From NCBI GenBank assembly GCA_003024985.2, contig PXIH01S0005175.1: a stretch of DNA of 16,683 nt; one strand, written 5' to 3'. Of the stretch, positions 1 to 9,482 are shown piece after piece. The notes under the pieces are model-generated. The model did not search any database and was not told the origin of the DNA. It was given only the letters and a program-made list of their open reading frames with translations. The stretch comes from Euperipatoides rowelli. Lineage: Eukaryota; Onychophora; Udeonychophora; Euonychophora; Peripatopsidae. Numbering within the stretch: the stretch's first letter is position 1; each line of letters begins with the position of its first letter. A program made the position numbers and the translations under genes.

Positions 1-2880
1 TACCACTCTGGCCCTCTAGCGGCAATCCCAACAGCTAATTCAACTCGAAGACAATAAATAAATTATCTTCTATCCCCACAAAGAGAAATAAATAATAAAC
101 GTAACATTTCGATATATTAACAGGTCAAATATTAAGTAAAACTTCACATCAGAAATGAATAAATGTAGCCATGAGTATATGGCAGTAGGATTGATACCTA
201 TATTCACCAAGTTTATATATATTGTGAAGAATTATTCTTAAAGGTTTTTATTACTGATGGGAGGGGGGGGGGGAGGTGGTTAACATGCATCATTGCTCTA
301 AAAGGAATCTATTGCCCTAAAAATGACATCGTTATGAAACAAAATCAGCAACAAATTTATTTCTTTTTAATTAAAGTGGGGCATGTTTGAAGATACACAT
401 TTTTTTTTAAATCTTAAATCTATGACTAAGGCAATGTCTGGCATTTTTTTTGTAATGGCATAATTTATAATGGAAGTTTTATCATTTTGCCATTATGAAC
501 ATTATTTATACAAAATAAACTATATTATTAATTCTGAGTTATTCTAATATTTTCCAAAACAAATTTTCCTTGAGCAGTTGAGCACTATAGTTTTGTGCAT
601 ATTTAAACTATTCAGCTCTTGAAGAAAAGTTATTAACTATTTGGCCGTTAGTTATTACATGTAAACGGGTAAAAATTGATACATCCCTATTTTTTTTAAA
701 ACCATTTTGGAGTTAAAAAATTTCAAGTGTTGTAGGCCTACTATCATATTAGTCTTTACAACGATTTATTTACAATGATATGCATATACGGTAAACCTGT
801 TATAGTTTCATTCTTATCTCTCATCAAGGTTTACTGTATATATGATCATTTTATTTAATATAGAATCATTATATAAAAATGTATAAAATTAACTTGCAGT
901 AGAATGTATAGTCTCATATATTCCAAGCCACAACTTCGGTAATGTTAATATTTTGGCTTTATTTTTTTTAAAAATAATGCAGGAACGGTACTGTATTCTT
1001 TTGCATTTAATTTACTTTTATACACTTTTTAGCAATAAAATTCAATATTACTTAACAAATTTTACACTTAATTGATTGAATGCAAAATTTAATTTCTTTC
1101 TTAAATTAAGCCACTTTGGAGCTACAGATGCATGTGGCTTGAACCAAGACCTGAAGCCAAAATTTTTAGATATACAGTACCTATATAGACTAATAGACAA
1201 TATTCATAACTGCACGGCTCTACATCGGTATGAGATAGTGTGATATCATGTTCTCTCCTAACGACCCAAGGTACATCCCCGACCTCAAAGTGCCAGTTAA
1301 ACCATGTTTATTAGAGAGAATTGGATGAATAAGGTTTAGTTAGACGGTAAAAGAAGCAGATACTATGGGCTATATTATCTGAGTTGTTGTCTGTCTGCAG
1401 ACTGAACCCAAAGACCCTTATAATACCCTTTCTCCATTTTCCCTTGCTTGATGGATACTTATTAGGCAAGGCAACACATTTTCTTCCCCTGGTATTTTTT
1501 TTTTTTTTGGTATTTTGTCTTGCCAATTCATCTTATGGCTTATTGCTTATGCTGACGTTTGTAGTACGGTAGTAGTGTTAACGTATTATCATTCACATCA
1601 GATCGAGGAAATGGTGACCTAGGTGGGTTATGCATTTGATGATATAGTTAGTGTTACATATGCCAGCCTTGTTTCTTTATATCAAAGCTCAACTTCAGAA
1701 ACAATCACTGATAGTTTAAGAAATTTTATCTAGTTTTAAGGTAAAAAGAGACCCTTTCAACTCTAAATGGTGTGCACTTTCACTTTTTCTCTCTAAATGT
1801 CTCAGTATCATGTCTTTTAATTTGTTTTCCTCCACAAGTTTTGTCTGGTGATATTAGTAGTATATTTTTATATAAGTGGATGATTACCGTTTTCTACTTG
1901 TTTGAGAATTGACCACATTATAGTAGAATGTTTTTTTTTTTTTTTCTAGATTTGTATGTTCCTAATATGAACTGGACAATTTCTTCGGGTTTTTTTTAAT
2001 TTGGGGTGATTGAATTTAATGCTCACCTTACATTTGCGTTACATGATTTTTTTAGTCTCTTATTTAATTTTTACTATTGGGTTATAGTTTCAATTATTTG
2101 TTCAATCGCTGGTTTTATTTCTTTTTTACTTGCTTGATCATGTGTCAGACATTTTAACTTTGGCTGAATTCAGTTCAAGTATTATAATTCTACAACTGAA
2201 TATTAATATTTTTCGAGTTCATGAGCTGTTCTACTGTATATGTAAATTTTTATCCACTTTTAAAATGTATTTTATATATTCTATTTTTTTTTTTTATAAT
2301 TTCCAACCCTTCCTCATGAATGCGTCAAATTTAACCTATCTTCCTTATATAGACTCATCTCTCCCATTTTGCTTCAAGACTATATTTTTCAATATTATCG
2401 ATACTCTTTTTAAAGCAAATTTCCCAGTGTGCTCCTGAAATGAACAAATAAAGTATATGCATAGTATACCGTTATTTCGCTAGTTAACATTTAGAATTCC
2501 ACTCGATTACTGTATATTTCCGCTGCCAAGCTTCTTCTAGGCTACCTGAAATAATACATCCCTGAGCTAATAAAATATTATTTATTCAAACCTTTATATT
2601 CACATTACTAGGCTATAATGGTGATTTTACCCAGTGTTCCCTGATGCTATTTTACCACGTGGGCTTAGAAAAATTTAGGTTGGTCCAATAGATTTTCAAA
2701 CTGAGAACATTATTTTGAGCATTTTTAATTAAAACATTCAAATCAATTTGTAAAAGAAAAAGATTTAATAGTATTCTCATTTGGCCATCACCTCTCTTGA
2801 ACCAGCTTATTTTTTTTTTTAAATAAATTATACAAAAGAAATTTTAAACAAACACAACTAAATTAGGCAATCACTTTGGA

Positions 2881-3020
2881 GCTGTTTTCAGAAATAACGA
2901 GAGAAGAGATTTCAACTCATTGTAAACAGCATCCGTCATCACACATGACTCTGCTGATTTCTCCGTATTAGCATGGCAAACAAGACATCATTAAACAGCT
3001 CAATAAAACATTAAAGGATA
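2881..3020 (+). repeat. Dispersed repeat, copy 1
   Basis: The sequence begins GCTGTTTTCAGAAATAACGA and includes TTTCAACTCATTG, TATTAGCATGGCAAACAAG, CATCATTAAACAGCTC and ACATTAAAGG. The same ordered blocks recur in the same orientation at 4642-4770 with roughly 80-85% identity by eye. No ORF or terminal structure is visible. The family is not recognised. Confidence 0.75.
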
Positions 3021-3308
3021 GTACATGTATGCAATTTTATGTTTTAAAGGCAAATAAGATTAAGCAGACACCTCAACACACAAGTTATTGAAACATTTAT
3101 TTTAAACCACATAGCCTACTATCGTTTAATCATTTCACTAGATAAATTTAGTGATAAAGAGAGAGTTTAATTTTCTTTGGCCTTGATCGGTCGATCGTCT
3201 TAGACATCATAAACATACCCCTACTCACTAACCAAGGTTACTAATATAAAGGTAATGAAAGACATTATAATAATATATAATCATCTAAGCTATGAGATGC
3301 CTATACAC

Positions 3309-3530
3309 AATGGTGCAACCAGCCAGTATCAAAAAAGGAAGAGGGGGAGGGCAAGAGGGGCAGTTGACCAGGGCCTCACGATCTTAATTTTATTTAAACA
3401 CTGAACAAGAATTAATATTTTATATCTTTTACCCATAGTTTTCAATTTTGATAAGCCTCAAAAACATCAGTTGCCCCGGGCTCACAATTTCTCTGAAAGG
3501 CTCTGGGTGCAACTATCCCTTTAGAGCATG
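3309..3530. repeat. GC-richer repeat with a direct duplication (~107-bp period)
   Basis: GGTGCAAC occurs at both borders (about 3312 and 3506). Inside, CAGTTGACCAGGGCCTCACG (3361-3380) is echoed by CAGTTGCCCCGGGCTCACAA (3468-3487) in the same orientation. Purine-rich and G-rich sequence fills 3330-3360. There is no ORF. It looks like an old non-autonomous transposon fragment, similar in style to the repeat at 4200-4590 but not clearly the same family. Confidence 0.45.
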
Positions 3531-3834
3531 TCGTGTAATTGAATGTTATGTGATGCTACCGACAAATCACCACTTTGTCTAATTTTGGCAGAACCATATA
3601 TTTTTATTTGCCACAATGCTAAAAGAAAAATTTCTAAGACAAATTGGTTGACGATATTAAATAAGATACTAGATGTTTTAGTTACGTTAACACTTAGAAA
3701 ACATTTTTCTTTTGTACAGTGCCAGTAAATTGCTGAAATAAATTTCTAATCAATACACAATGTTAGCATATTTTTAGATCAATGATCATTTCCAATTTTA
3801 ATAAGAGCCAGATGAAGAAATAGAAGCAGCCATG

Positions 3835-4080
3835 ACAATTAGAATGGTTTGGGGGGAAACAATGGTGACATTTTTTCATAAATTTAGTTATTTCATGTAA
3901 AATATGGTACAGGATGCAGTAATTGTTGTATAATTCTCTCTTTAGATGGCAGCACAATACAGATTTGAATTTTGGTTTTTCCTATCTTCTGCATGCTAAA
4001 AGTGGTAAGAAACAATTATATCTCTAAATGAACAAAATGTCACCATTGTTCCCCCCCCCCCCCTCGAACCATTCAATTGT
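3835..4080. mobile_element. Small inverted-repeat element with G/C-run arms
   Basis: The left arm reads ACAATTAGAATGGTTTGG, then a G run, then AAACAATGGTGACATTTTTT (3835-3876). The right arm is its inverse: AAAATGTCACCATTGTT, 13 Cs, TCGAACCATTCAATTGT (4034-4080). The arms are about 45 bp and roughly 85% matched, apart from the homopolymer length (6 Gs against 13 Cs). The whole is about 246 bp with no coding capacity, which fits a MITE. I see no clear target-site duplication. Confidence 0.6.
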
Positions 4081-4199
4081 TAAATTTGGGAAAATATCGC
4101 AAGATTAAAGGCTGCAATTATATTGGTTGGATGTGTGTGTTTACAGTATCAAACCAAACAATTGAGATCACAACTGAAACTTTAACTTTGGTTCCTATA

Positions 4200-4590
4200 T
4201 GCAGGCCCAAGGGGGAAGGGGCAGTGTATGAACAAACTTCATAAGAAATTACATAGTTATGACCAAGGGGTGATGAAAGGGGGGGGGGGGCATAAGCCTA
4301 GATAAGAGGCCCCATAAGCCTGAATAAGAGGCCATAGACCACAATAAAGGTCAACAAAGCATCCATACAACCAAAAAAAAACTTATTCAATTTTCACATA
4401 AGGGGCCCTAAATTCTAGACAACAGGCCCATAGGTCCATCAAAGGTAAACCAAATGTCCATACAACCAAAAAGAAAAAAATCCAATCTTCACGACCAATA
4501 AAAAGCTTATCAAAAATATGAAAAGGTCCTGCTTGGCTTTCTAGTCCAGGCCCCGGAAAAAAATGTGGGGCCCTGATTAATGGATTGGTG
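4200..4590 (-). repeat. GC-richer interspersed repeat with ~95-bp internal tandem units
   Basis: The segment carries a duplicated CATAAGCCT-(A/G)ATAAGAGGCC (4291-4311 and 4313-4333). It also has two copies, about 95 bp apart, of AAAGGT...CCATACAACCAAAAA (4346-4377 and 4441-4472). It includes a 12-G run (4279-4290) and ends in a GGCCCCGG...GGGGCCC block. On the minus strand it contains TTTGATAAGCTTTTT and GGATGCTTTGTTG, both of which recur in the element at 11304-11530. The two are therefore copies of one family in opposite orientation. No ORF. Confidence 0.6.
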
Positions 4591-4641
4591 CAGTTTCCTG
4601 TTCCCTTTGTAACCTATTCTTCACTTGCAATGACATTTTCA

Positions 4642-4770
4642 GCTGTTTTCAGAAATAATGGAGTAAGACATTTCAACTCATTGCAAATAGCGTCACATTA
4701 ACTGCTGCTAATTGCTCAGTATTAGCATGGTAAACAAGTCATCATTAAACAGCTCAAAAACATTAAAGGC
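4642..4770 (+). repeat. Dispersed repeat, copy 2
   Basis: This is the second copy of the repeat at 2881-3020, about 1.76 kb away in direct orientation: GCTGTTTTCAGAAATAATGG, TTTCAACTCATTGC, TATTAGCATGGTAAACAAG, CATCATTAAACAGCTC, ACATTAAAGG. It is slightly shorter because of small indels in the middle. It may be an old interspersed element or part of a duplicated segment; the flanks do not match. Confidence 0.75.
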
Positions 4771-4964
4771 AATGCAATCTAGGTTATTTTTTTTAACGGA
4801 AAAGAACAAACAACAGATATCTGAGCATAAGTCATAAAATTATTTTTTAATAGCAACAAACCCATTCTTTAGTGTTTCCTATGTTCACTTACTGTAGTTA
4901 TATCAAAACATCAAATAAAGCATCCAGAACAAACTTTTCAAAAATTGGAAACAATAAAAATTTT

Positions 4965-5053
4965 ACCAGCAAATGTATATAAAAAATTGATCCCCATATA
5001 ATCAATAAAGTTTAATCAGCAAAGGTATAGAAAAATTGATCCCCATATAATAA
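4965..5053 (+). repeat. Short tandem repeat, two ~49-50-bp units
   Basis: ACCAGCAAATGTATATAAAA followed by ATTGATCCCCATATAAT is repeated as ATCAGCAAAGGTATAGAAAA followed by ATTGATCCCCATATAAT. The offset is 49-50 bp with a few mismatches and a one-base indel. It is a minor intronic duplication. Confidence 0.8.
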
Positions 5054-5294
5054 TGTATCAAGGCCAACTAAAGATAAAGTCTTATGTAATCAGAATATCA
5101 ATATTCACTTAGCAACATGAATAAACTGGTGAACAAATCAATGTCATAATAAAAACCAAAACATAACAAATTAAAAGATTTGCTCAAAATAAACATTTTT
5201 TTTTTAAAATTAATATAGACAACAATTAAGCAAAAGAAGAGAAAAAAAAACAATAGTCTTTATTAAAAAATACATTAAAAAAATATCAACTTAC

Positions 5295-5415
5295 TGTTAA
5301 AGTTGGAGGATTAATAGCAGGATATATATTAATAATTTCTTGTAAAAGAGCAGCTATTGTTCCAAATGAATGCCACAACATAGGAGCTAAATCAGGAACC
5401 ACTTCACGTTTTTTA
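5295..5415 (-). CDS. CNOT9: CNOT9 exon 3: ARM-repeat segment [15 protein letters not shown]...
   Basis: This minus-strand exon is 121 bp: one base completing a Ser codon, then 40 codons. It reads [18 protein letters not shown], then [16 protein letters not shown], then NPPTLT. The match to animal CNOT9 is essentially complete (human has SVPDL, EIVNIYPSI). It encodes helices of the first ARM repeats. In the human structure this fold contacts CNOT1 and forms tryptophan pockets further on. The acceptor is AATTTCTAG at 5416-5417 and the donor ACA/GTAAGT at 5294-5289. The intron before it is phase 2 and the one after it phase 0. The next family residues (AHQSNRVCNALALLQ) were sought on the minus strand down to position 1 and not seen, so the rest of this roughly 300-residue protein lies beyond the left edge. 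Reading frame intact; no sign that it is a processed pseudogene. Confidence 0.96.
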
Positions 5416-5689
5416 CTAGAAATTAAGATTGTCATGATTTAAAAAAATTTTAATATAAAAAGCTTGACCCAAAATGTGAAAAATTTTCCATAATTCAATA
5501 ACAGATGAAATTAAAGTTCAATAAGCTGTATTTATATTAAAAAAATTATCTACTAATAAATTGTAAATAAGGCCCAGATCCTTTCTCTAGGGCTAGGACT
5601 TTATTAGTGAAAATATTGTAAATATGTAAATAATACTGTTTTTTTTTTAAATTCCAATATTGCATATTAGCAGTATATTTCATTTGAAT

Positions 5690-5810
5690 AAGTCCCCTTG
5701 AATTTTACCAGGATTCAAACTGGTACGCACTGCTTGGTAGCTGGCGATTTTTGCCATTTGTCTACCTAGATAGACAATACATTACCACTATTATACCAAA
5801 TTTTTAATAA
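5690..5810 (-). repeat. tRNA-like / SINE-like remnant (B-box-like motif)
   Basis: On the minus strand ACCAGTTTGAATCCTGGT (about 5708-5725) resembles a tRNA T-arm, with a polymerase III B box (GTTCGAATCC) bearing one mismatch. About 70 bases upstream, TATAATAGTGGTAATG is faintly A-box-like. The spacing is too long for a normal tRNA, the loop is 8 nt, and no full cloverleaf can be drawn. It is best read as a worn tRNA-derived SINE head or a coincidence; no A-rich SINE tail is obvious. Confidence 0.25.
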
Positions 5811-7418
5811 TATGCTTATGTAATAGGAAATATATGCCCCCCCCCCCCCGATTATAGAAGTAAAATAGGCAAATAAGTTTTAATTAAACTTTATGTATTT
5901 TAAAATTTAATTACAGATAACTTATTATGATAACATTTAAAATACAGAAGAATTTTAAAAAAATAGTAATTATTAAATCCAAACTCTCTATACGTTTAAA
6001 AATTTAATTATAGAACATATATGCTGGTGACGATAAACATTTTGTCAAAATGACATTGGCAAATGGTTATTTGTGACAGCAGGTATAAAACTTTAAATAT
6101 TCAATAGAATATTGTTGACAATTTTTTATTACATTTGACATTGAAATAAGTGATTAGTTCGTAAATAAACTAATGTGTATGCTTGCAATGAACATGAATT
6201 AAATGCTTTAATAGTAACACGCATAGGCATTATGCGTTTAGATTTTTTATTGATTTATAATAATAAACTCGCACATGCGCATAAAAGTTGAGCGACCCTT
6301 CAATAGTTATCTAATAAAGTTTATCTTTGCTCTTATAACCTACAGTTTCATTTTTCTTCTTTCTGCAGAGTAGTAGTAGTTATTACTATGTGAAAGCAGA
6401 ATAACTGAGTTTTCAGTCAGTCTAGCAATTTATTTCAAACCTCCACTTCCATTATATAATAGCATTGGTGCAACGGATCGATTCACTATATCGCTATACA
6501 AAAGGTGGAGCAAAAATCCACTTGCAAGTCAATAAATTAAGTTAAACACTGGAATTAAAGACATAGTAGGCTGTCTTAATAAACTCAATACATTTAAGTG
6601 CAATAAATATTGTTAAAAATATGAGCTTATTAGTGAGCTTGCATATTTATAAACAGAAGAGTTCTCTCAAATATGTCAAGAAAAAACAATTTTAGAAATA
6701 TAAATACAAATTCTATCTATGTAATCAGAGAGTTCATTAGGCCGACAATCGTGATAGAACATAATGAAGCTTATACATAAAACAGATAAATGACTTGGAG
6801 GCTGAAATTTGAAAAAGTCTAATTTATTTCTTATCTTTAGTGCCGTCTAATGTTAATAGTATCTTAAGGCAGCAAATTCCAGCAATGATGTCTACTGAGG
6901 TCGCCAAACAATGAACTTTATTTCATAAATTGAACAGAAATTTTTTTTTTAATAATTACAGGCATTAAAAACAAAGAAAAATGAAATGGAGGGAGGGGGG
7001 GTCAATTAGGCACTTCTTAAATTACAATAGGTGAACACTTCCCAATCAATAAAATTTAATAGCAAGTAAAAATTAATTATAGACATTCAGGTAGTAAATG
7101 AATAATTCAATACGATTCTAGGGTAAAGAGGAGTAGGGTAAACGTCCCGATAATGACAGTATAAGAAGGCAATTTAATATTATGACTTCATGTTAACTTA
7201 ATGAGTTAGCTGTAGCTTATATTCAGTTATTTTGCAATATACTGTACATCACTGTAGTTAATATAATTTCTATTTGGACTCTAAATAACAAACATTTATA
7301 GAATTTATAATTTGTAAATGCTTGCAAATGACCTAGTAATTGACAGGGAAATTTTTAAAAACACTAGTAATTAGCACCTTATGTACCAATAATTGACATC
7401 AGTAATACTTCAAAGTTT

Positions 7419-7493
7419 ATGTAACCAGTAAGCTAATAGCCATTTGCACTAGTTAGTTTCTAGTGCAAATGGCTATTAGCTTACTGGTTACAT
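7419..7493. repeat. Perfect 34-bp inverted repeat with 7-nt loop
   Basis: The arm at 7419-7452 begins ATGTAACCAGTAAGCTAATA and ends GCACTAG. It is the exact reverse complement of 7460-7493, separated only by TTAGTTT. The palindrome ends sharply at the next base on both sides. It lies inside the TA-flanked transposon. Perfect arms in otherwise worn sequence imply a recent origin, for example a template-switch or fold-back event, or a sequencing or assembly artefact. Confidence 0.95.
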
Positions 7494-7692
7494 TATGTAG
7501 TCTAATGTATTCATCTTGACTCGAATGGTAAATGAAATAATAATAATATAAATTAAGATTTAGTTTTAATTTAGTGACTCAATAATTGACTGAAGCTCCT
7601 AATGTTGACATTTCTATTAATAAGTGGGCCAATTACTGGGTTAATAAGTCAGATTATGAATTTGGCCTATCTGAATTTACATGCATTTTTTA

Positions 7693-8370
7693 TTAAAGGT
7701 CAAATGTAACGGATTTTTTTAATTTTTTTTAATTATTGATTTTCTAAGATTTTTACTAAAAAAAAATTTCCACCAGAAAAAAAAAATAAAAAAAAAAAAA
7801 GTTATTTACAATTCAATTTTTAAAATAATTGTCTTTAGCTCCTCACCCTTAAAACAACATTGTCCACTTTACACACCAGGGGAGATATTTTGTGACATCA
7901 TAGCCTATAAATGAATACAGATTGCTATACTTAACTATAGAATATTTGCTATATTTGTCACCGTAAAGCTGGATATCATATGGTCTAAATGTTTAAATGC
8001 TTGTAAAAAATCATAATCAAATTCATCCTTTGTGCTATTATGGTCCAATTTGATTTTTTAAAAAAATTAAAATGACCTTTAATACAGATTAAAAATGGCT
8101 CTATTTACATGTTAAATCATTACAAAGAAAACAGCTGTAGAGGCTATTTTGTCATCAAATTAATCTCAGACCCAAAAAAAATGTGGANNCTTCAAATTGT
8201 AATCTCAGACTGAGGATAGCAATAGTCTTAATTTTATCTTTAAATAACTTATTTTTTATGCATTTTAAAAAAATAATTTCCAGTGGAATTTTTTTTAATA
8301 GTAGGCTAATTATCTTTGAAAATCAATAATAAAAAAAAAATAAAAAAAATCCGTTACATTTGACCTTTAA
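7693..8370. mobile_element. TTAA-flanked miniature inverted-repeat element, nested
   Basis: TTAAAGGTCAAATGTAACGG at 7693-7712 recurs inverted at 8351-8370. The inverted similarity continues through ATTATTGATTTTC and a worn AAAATTTCCACC/TGG block to a shared GTTATTTA, giving arms of roughly 120-150 bp. TTAA at both borders suggests a TTAA target duplication, the preference of piggyBac-like transposases, although the ends do not start with the usual CCC. A partial inner copy of the end (ATGACCTTTAAT, about 8073-8084) is present. There is no coding capacity. Two unresolved bases (N) at 8188-8189 fall inside. Confidence 0.7.
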
Positions 8371-9009
8371 AGACTTTAAAGCTAAATATAAATATTGCTT
8401 ATGTGAATAATGACTAAACCCCAGTAATTGACAAATGTGTCATTATGTAAAAAAAAACCATTAAAACACTTTGATAAACAAAAAATACTGATCAAGCCAA
8501 TTTAAGGATAGTTTCAGATGACTTTTTAATAAAAAATTTAAAGAATATCTTAAAATTTGAGTCTTTAAAAAAAAAAACCAATTACCAATCGGCTTGCCTT
8601 ATTCCTTTTAACTGCATCTACTGTATGTCTTAACAATGGCTGTTCTCTACTCGTCATGTGACATTAAAGTGATTGCGATGCCATCTTTTGAAGCAAAATA
8701 TAATTAAAACTAAGTTGAAGGGTTGATTAATCCCTAGATGTAACCACAAGTCAGTGCTTCAAATTTTTTTCTTGTTATGAAGGAATATAGTGCAAGATGT
8801 TAATTACTGGTACAGTGTCAATTATCAGGACATTCACCCTAACTGAGAAAAAAGGGAAAGGGAAATAAAATGCTCAAAAAAATTGTTCCCATAATTTTTG
8901 ACAGGCAATATAGAATAGGCAATATTGAAATGGAGGATATGAGAGGGACGGCTAGTGGGATGAAGGGGGGGGGGGATCAAATCATTTATTTCCGGTAAAT
9001 TTGGATTAG

Positions 9010-9240
9010 CTTTCCAGTTGGACAATATATATAGTACTGTATAAAAGCTCATTTGTTAATGCAGGTAAAACACTTCAAGCATTAGATATGATTCTGAGGC
9101 AAGAAGGAAGGGATGGAGAAGAGGATTTTCCCAACCAAATTGTTCCAGTGCTTCATGATGAGCATTCAGCAAGTTGCCTACACGTACAGTATATTATAAT
9201 ATTTTTAAAATGCACTATCCCAAATTCGCCAGACAAATAA
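9010..9240 (+). other. Exon-like open frame of unknown identity, antisense in CNOT9 intron 2
   Basis: Between stops at 9007-9009 and 9238-9240 there is an open plus-strand frame without an ATG start. From 9064 the composition becomes markedly less A/T-rich and less repetitive than its surroundings and reads GKTLQALDMILRQEGRDGEE, then DFPNQIVPVLHDEHSASCLH. A reasonable acceptor, TTTGTTAATGCAG, ends at 9063, and a donor-like GTACAG follows at about 9184. I do not recognise the protein. The fragment QALDMILRQ faintly recalls an Argonaute segment, but what follows does not. The minus strand is also open here (NAHHEALEQFGWENPLLHPF). It may be an exon of a nested gene, a fragment of a mobile-element or pseudogene coding sequence, or chance. 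Confidence 0.25.
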
Positions 9241-9482
9241 AATACAGTATATTGCACGTTGTAATTTTTATACAAAAATTCATGGAGCTGAAAAATTTAT
9301 TTTACCGTAATTATTTTTTTTAAAACAAGAAAACCAAATAATTTGTTTCTACAGAGTTAATAAAGCATTTAAAAAACAAAAGTCAATAAAATGTAAACTT
9401 AAAAAGCCTAATAAAATATTTATAATCCAAAATTTGGCATAGTGCATTTCAAGAAAATTGGACAAACTTATCACTAGCCTAC

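Larger units (their letters stand above)
1..5294 (-). other. CNOT9: CNOT9 intron 3 (partial, at least 5.3 kb)
   Basis: The sequence after the GTAAGT donor at 5294 shows no further CNOT9 exon before the left edge. Positions 1-2880 are A/T-rich, with long T runs and an 11-G run at 263-273. Short open frames at 1384-1572 and 2130-2438 are T-rich, have phenylalanine-rich products and show no family resemblance, so no gene is called there. Positions 2881-5053 carry the repeats listed separately. Confidence 0.75.
7136..8839. mobile_element. TA-flanked inverted-repeat DNA transposon (host of a nested element)
   Basis: The left end reads GGGTAAACGTCCCGATAA then TGACAGTATA. The right end, read inwards on the minus strand, is GGGTGAATGTCCTGATAA then TTGACACTGTA, an imperfect terminal inverted repeat of about 27 bp. 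Both ends are bordered by TA (7134-7135 and 8840-8841), as expected for a TA target-site duplication. Inside, near both ends, the motif AATTGACA recurs (7336, 7388, 7581, 8421 and inverted at 8817). There is no transposase ORF, so it is non-autonomous. Removing the internal element at 7693-8370 leaves about 1.0 kb. A TA target would suit Tc1/mariner-like transposition, but the ends do not identify the superfamily. Confidence 0.65.
5416..9482 (-). other. CNOT9: CNOT9 intron 2 (4.07 kb, phase 2)
   Basis: The boundaries are firm because the flanking exons splice exactly into the conserved ELSKKRE peptide. The donor is GTAGGCTA and the acceptor AATTTCTAG. The intron carries a tRNA-like remnant, a nested pair of inverted-repeat transposons, G/C homopolymers and an exon-like plus-strand ORF, listed separately. 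The stretches 5850-7135 and 9241-9482 hold nothing further that I can identify, apart from a G-rich spot near 6989-7001. Confidence 0.9.

Noticed and set aside
1311-1572. Overlapping open frames on both strands
   Set aside because: They mirror each other through a T/A run. The Lys-rich and Phe-rich products are composition artefacts.
2130-2438. 102-codon open frame on the plus strand
   Set aside because: Product is dominated by Phe, Ile, Leu, Tyr and Ser from T-rich DNA. There is no motif, and it sits in the middle of CNOT9 intron 3.
2881-4770. Direct repeats as the long terminal repeats of an LTR retrotransposon
   Set aside because: The copies are only ~135 bp, lack TG...CA ends and target duplications, and no gag or pol coding remnants lie between them.
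1-5290. Further CNOT9 exons
   Set aside because: The minus strand was scanned for the expected AHQSNRVCNALALLQ and later conserved blocks, and none was seen.
5700-5805. Functional tRNA gene
   Set aside because: No acceptor stem, anticodon arm or correct A-to-B box spacing can be drawn; only the T-arm-like hairpin is present.
6350-6412. Polypyrimidine tract plus CTGCAG resembling a plus-strand splice acceptor
   Set aside because: The downstream frames close within about a dozen codons and encode a Ser/Tyr run from an AGT repeat. No exon is supported.
8160-8212. Paired TAATCTCAGAC motifs as a CRISPR-like or regulatory array
   Set aside because: There are only two copies about 40 bp apart, around an N gap inside a transposon, with no regular spacers.
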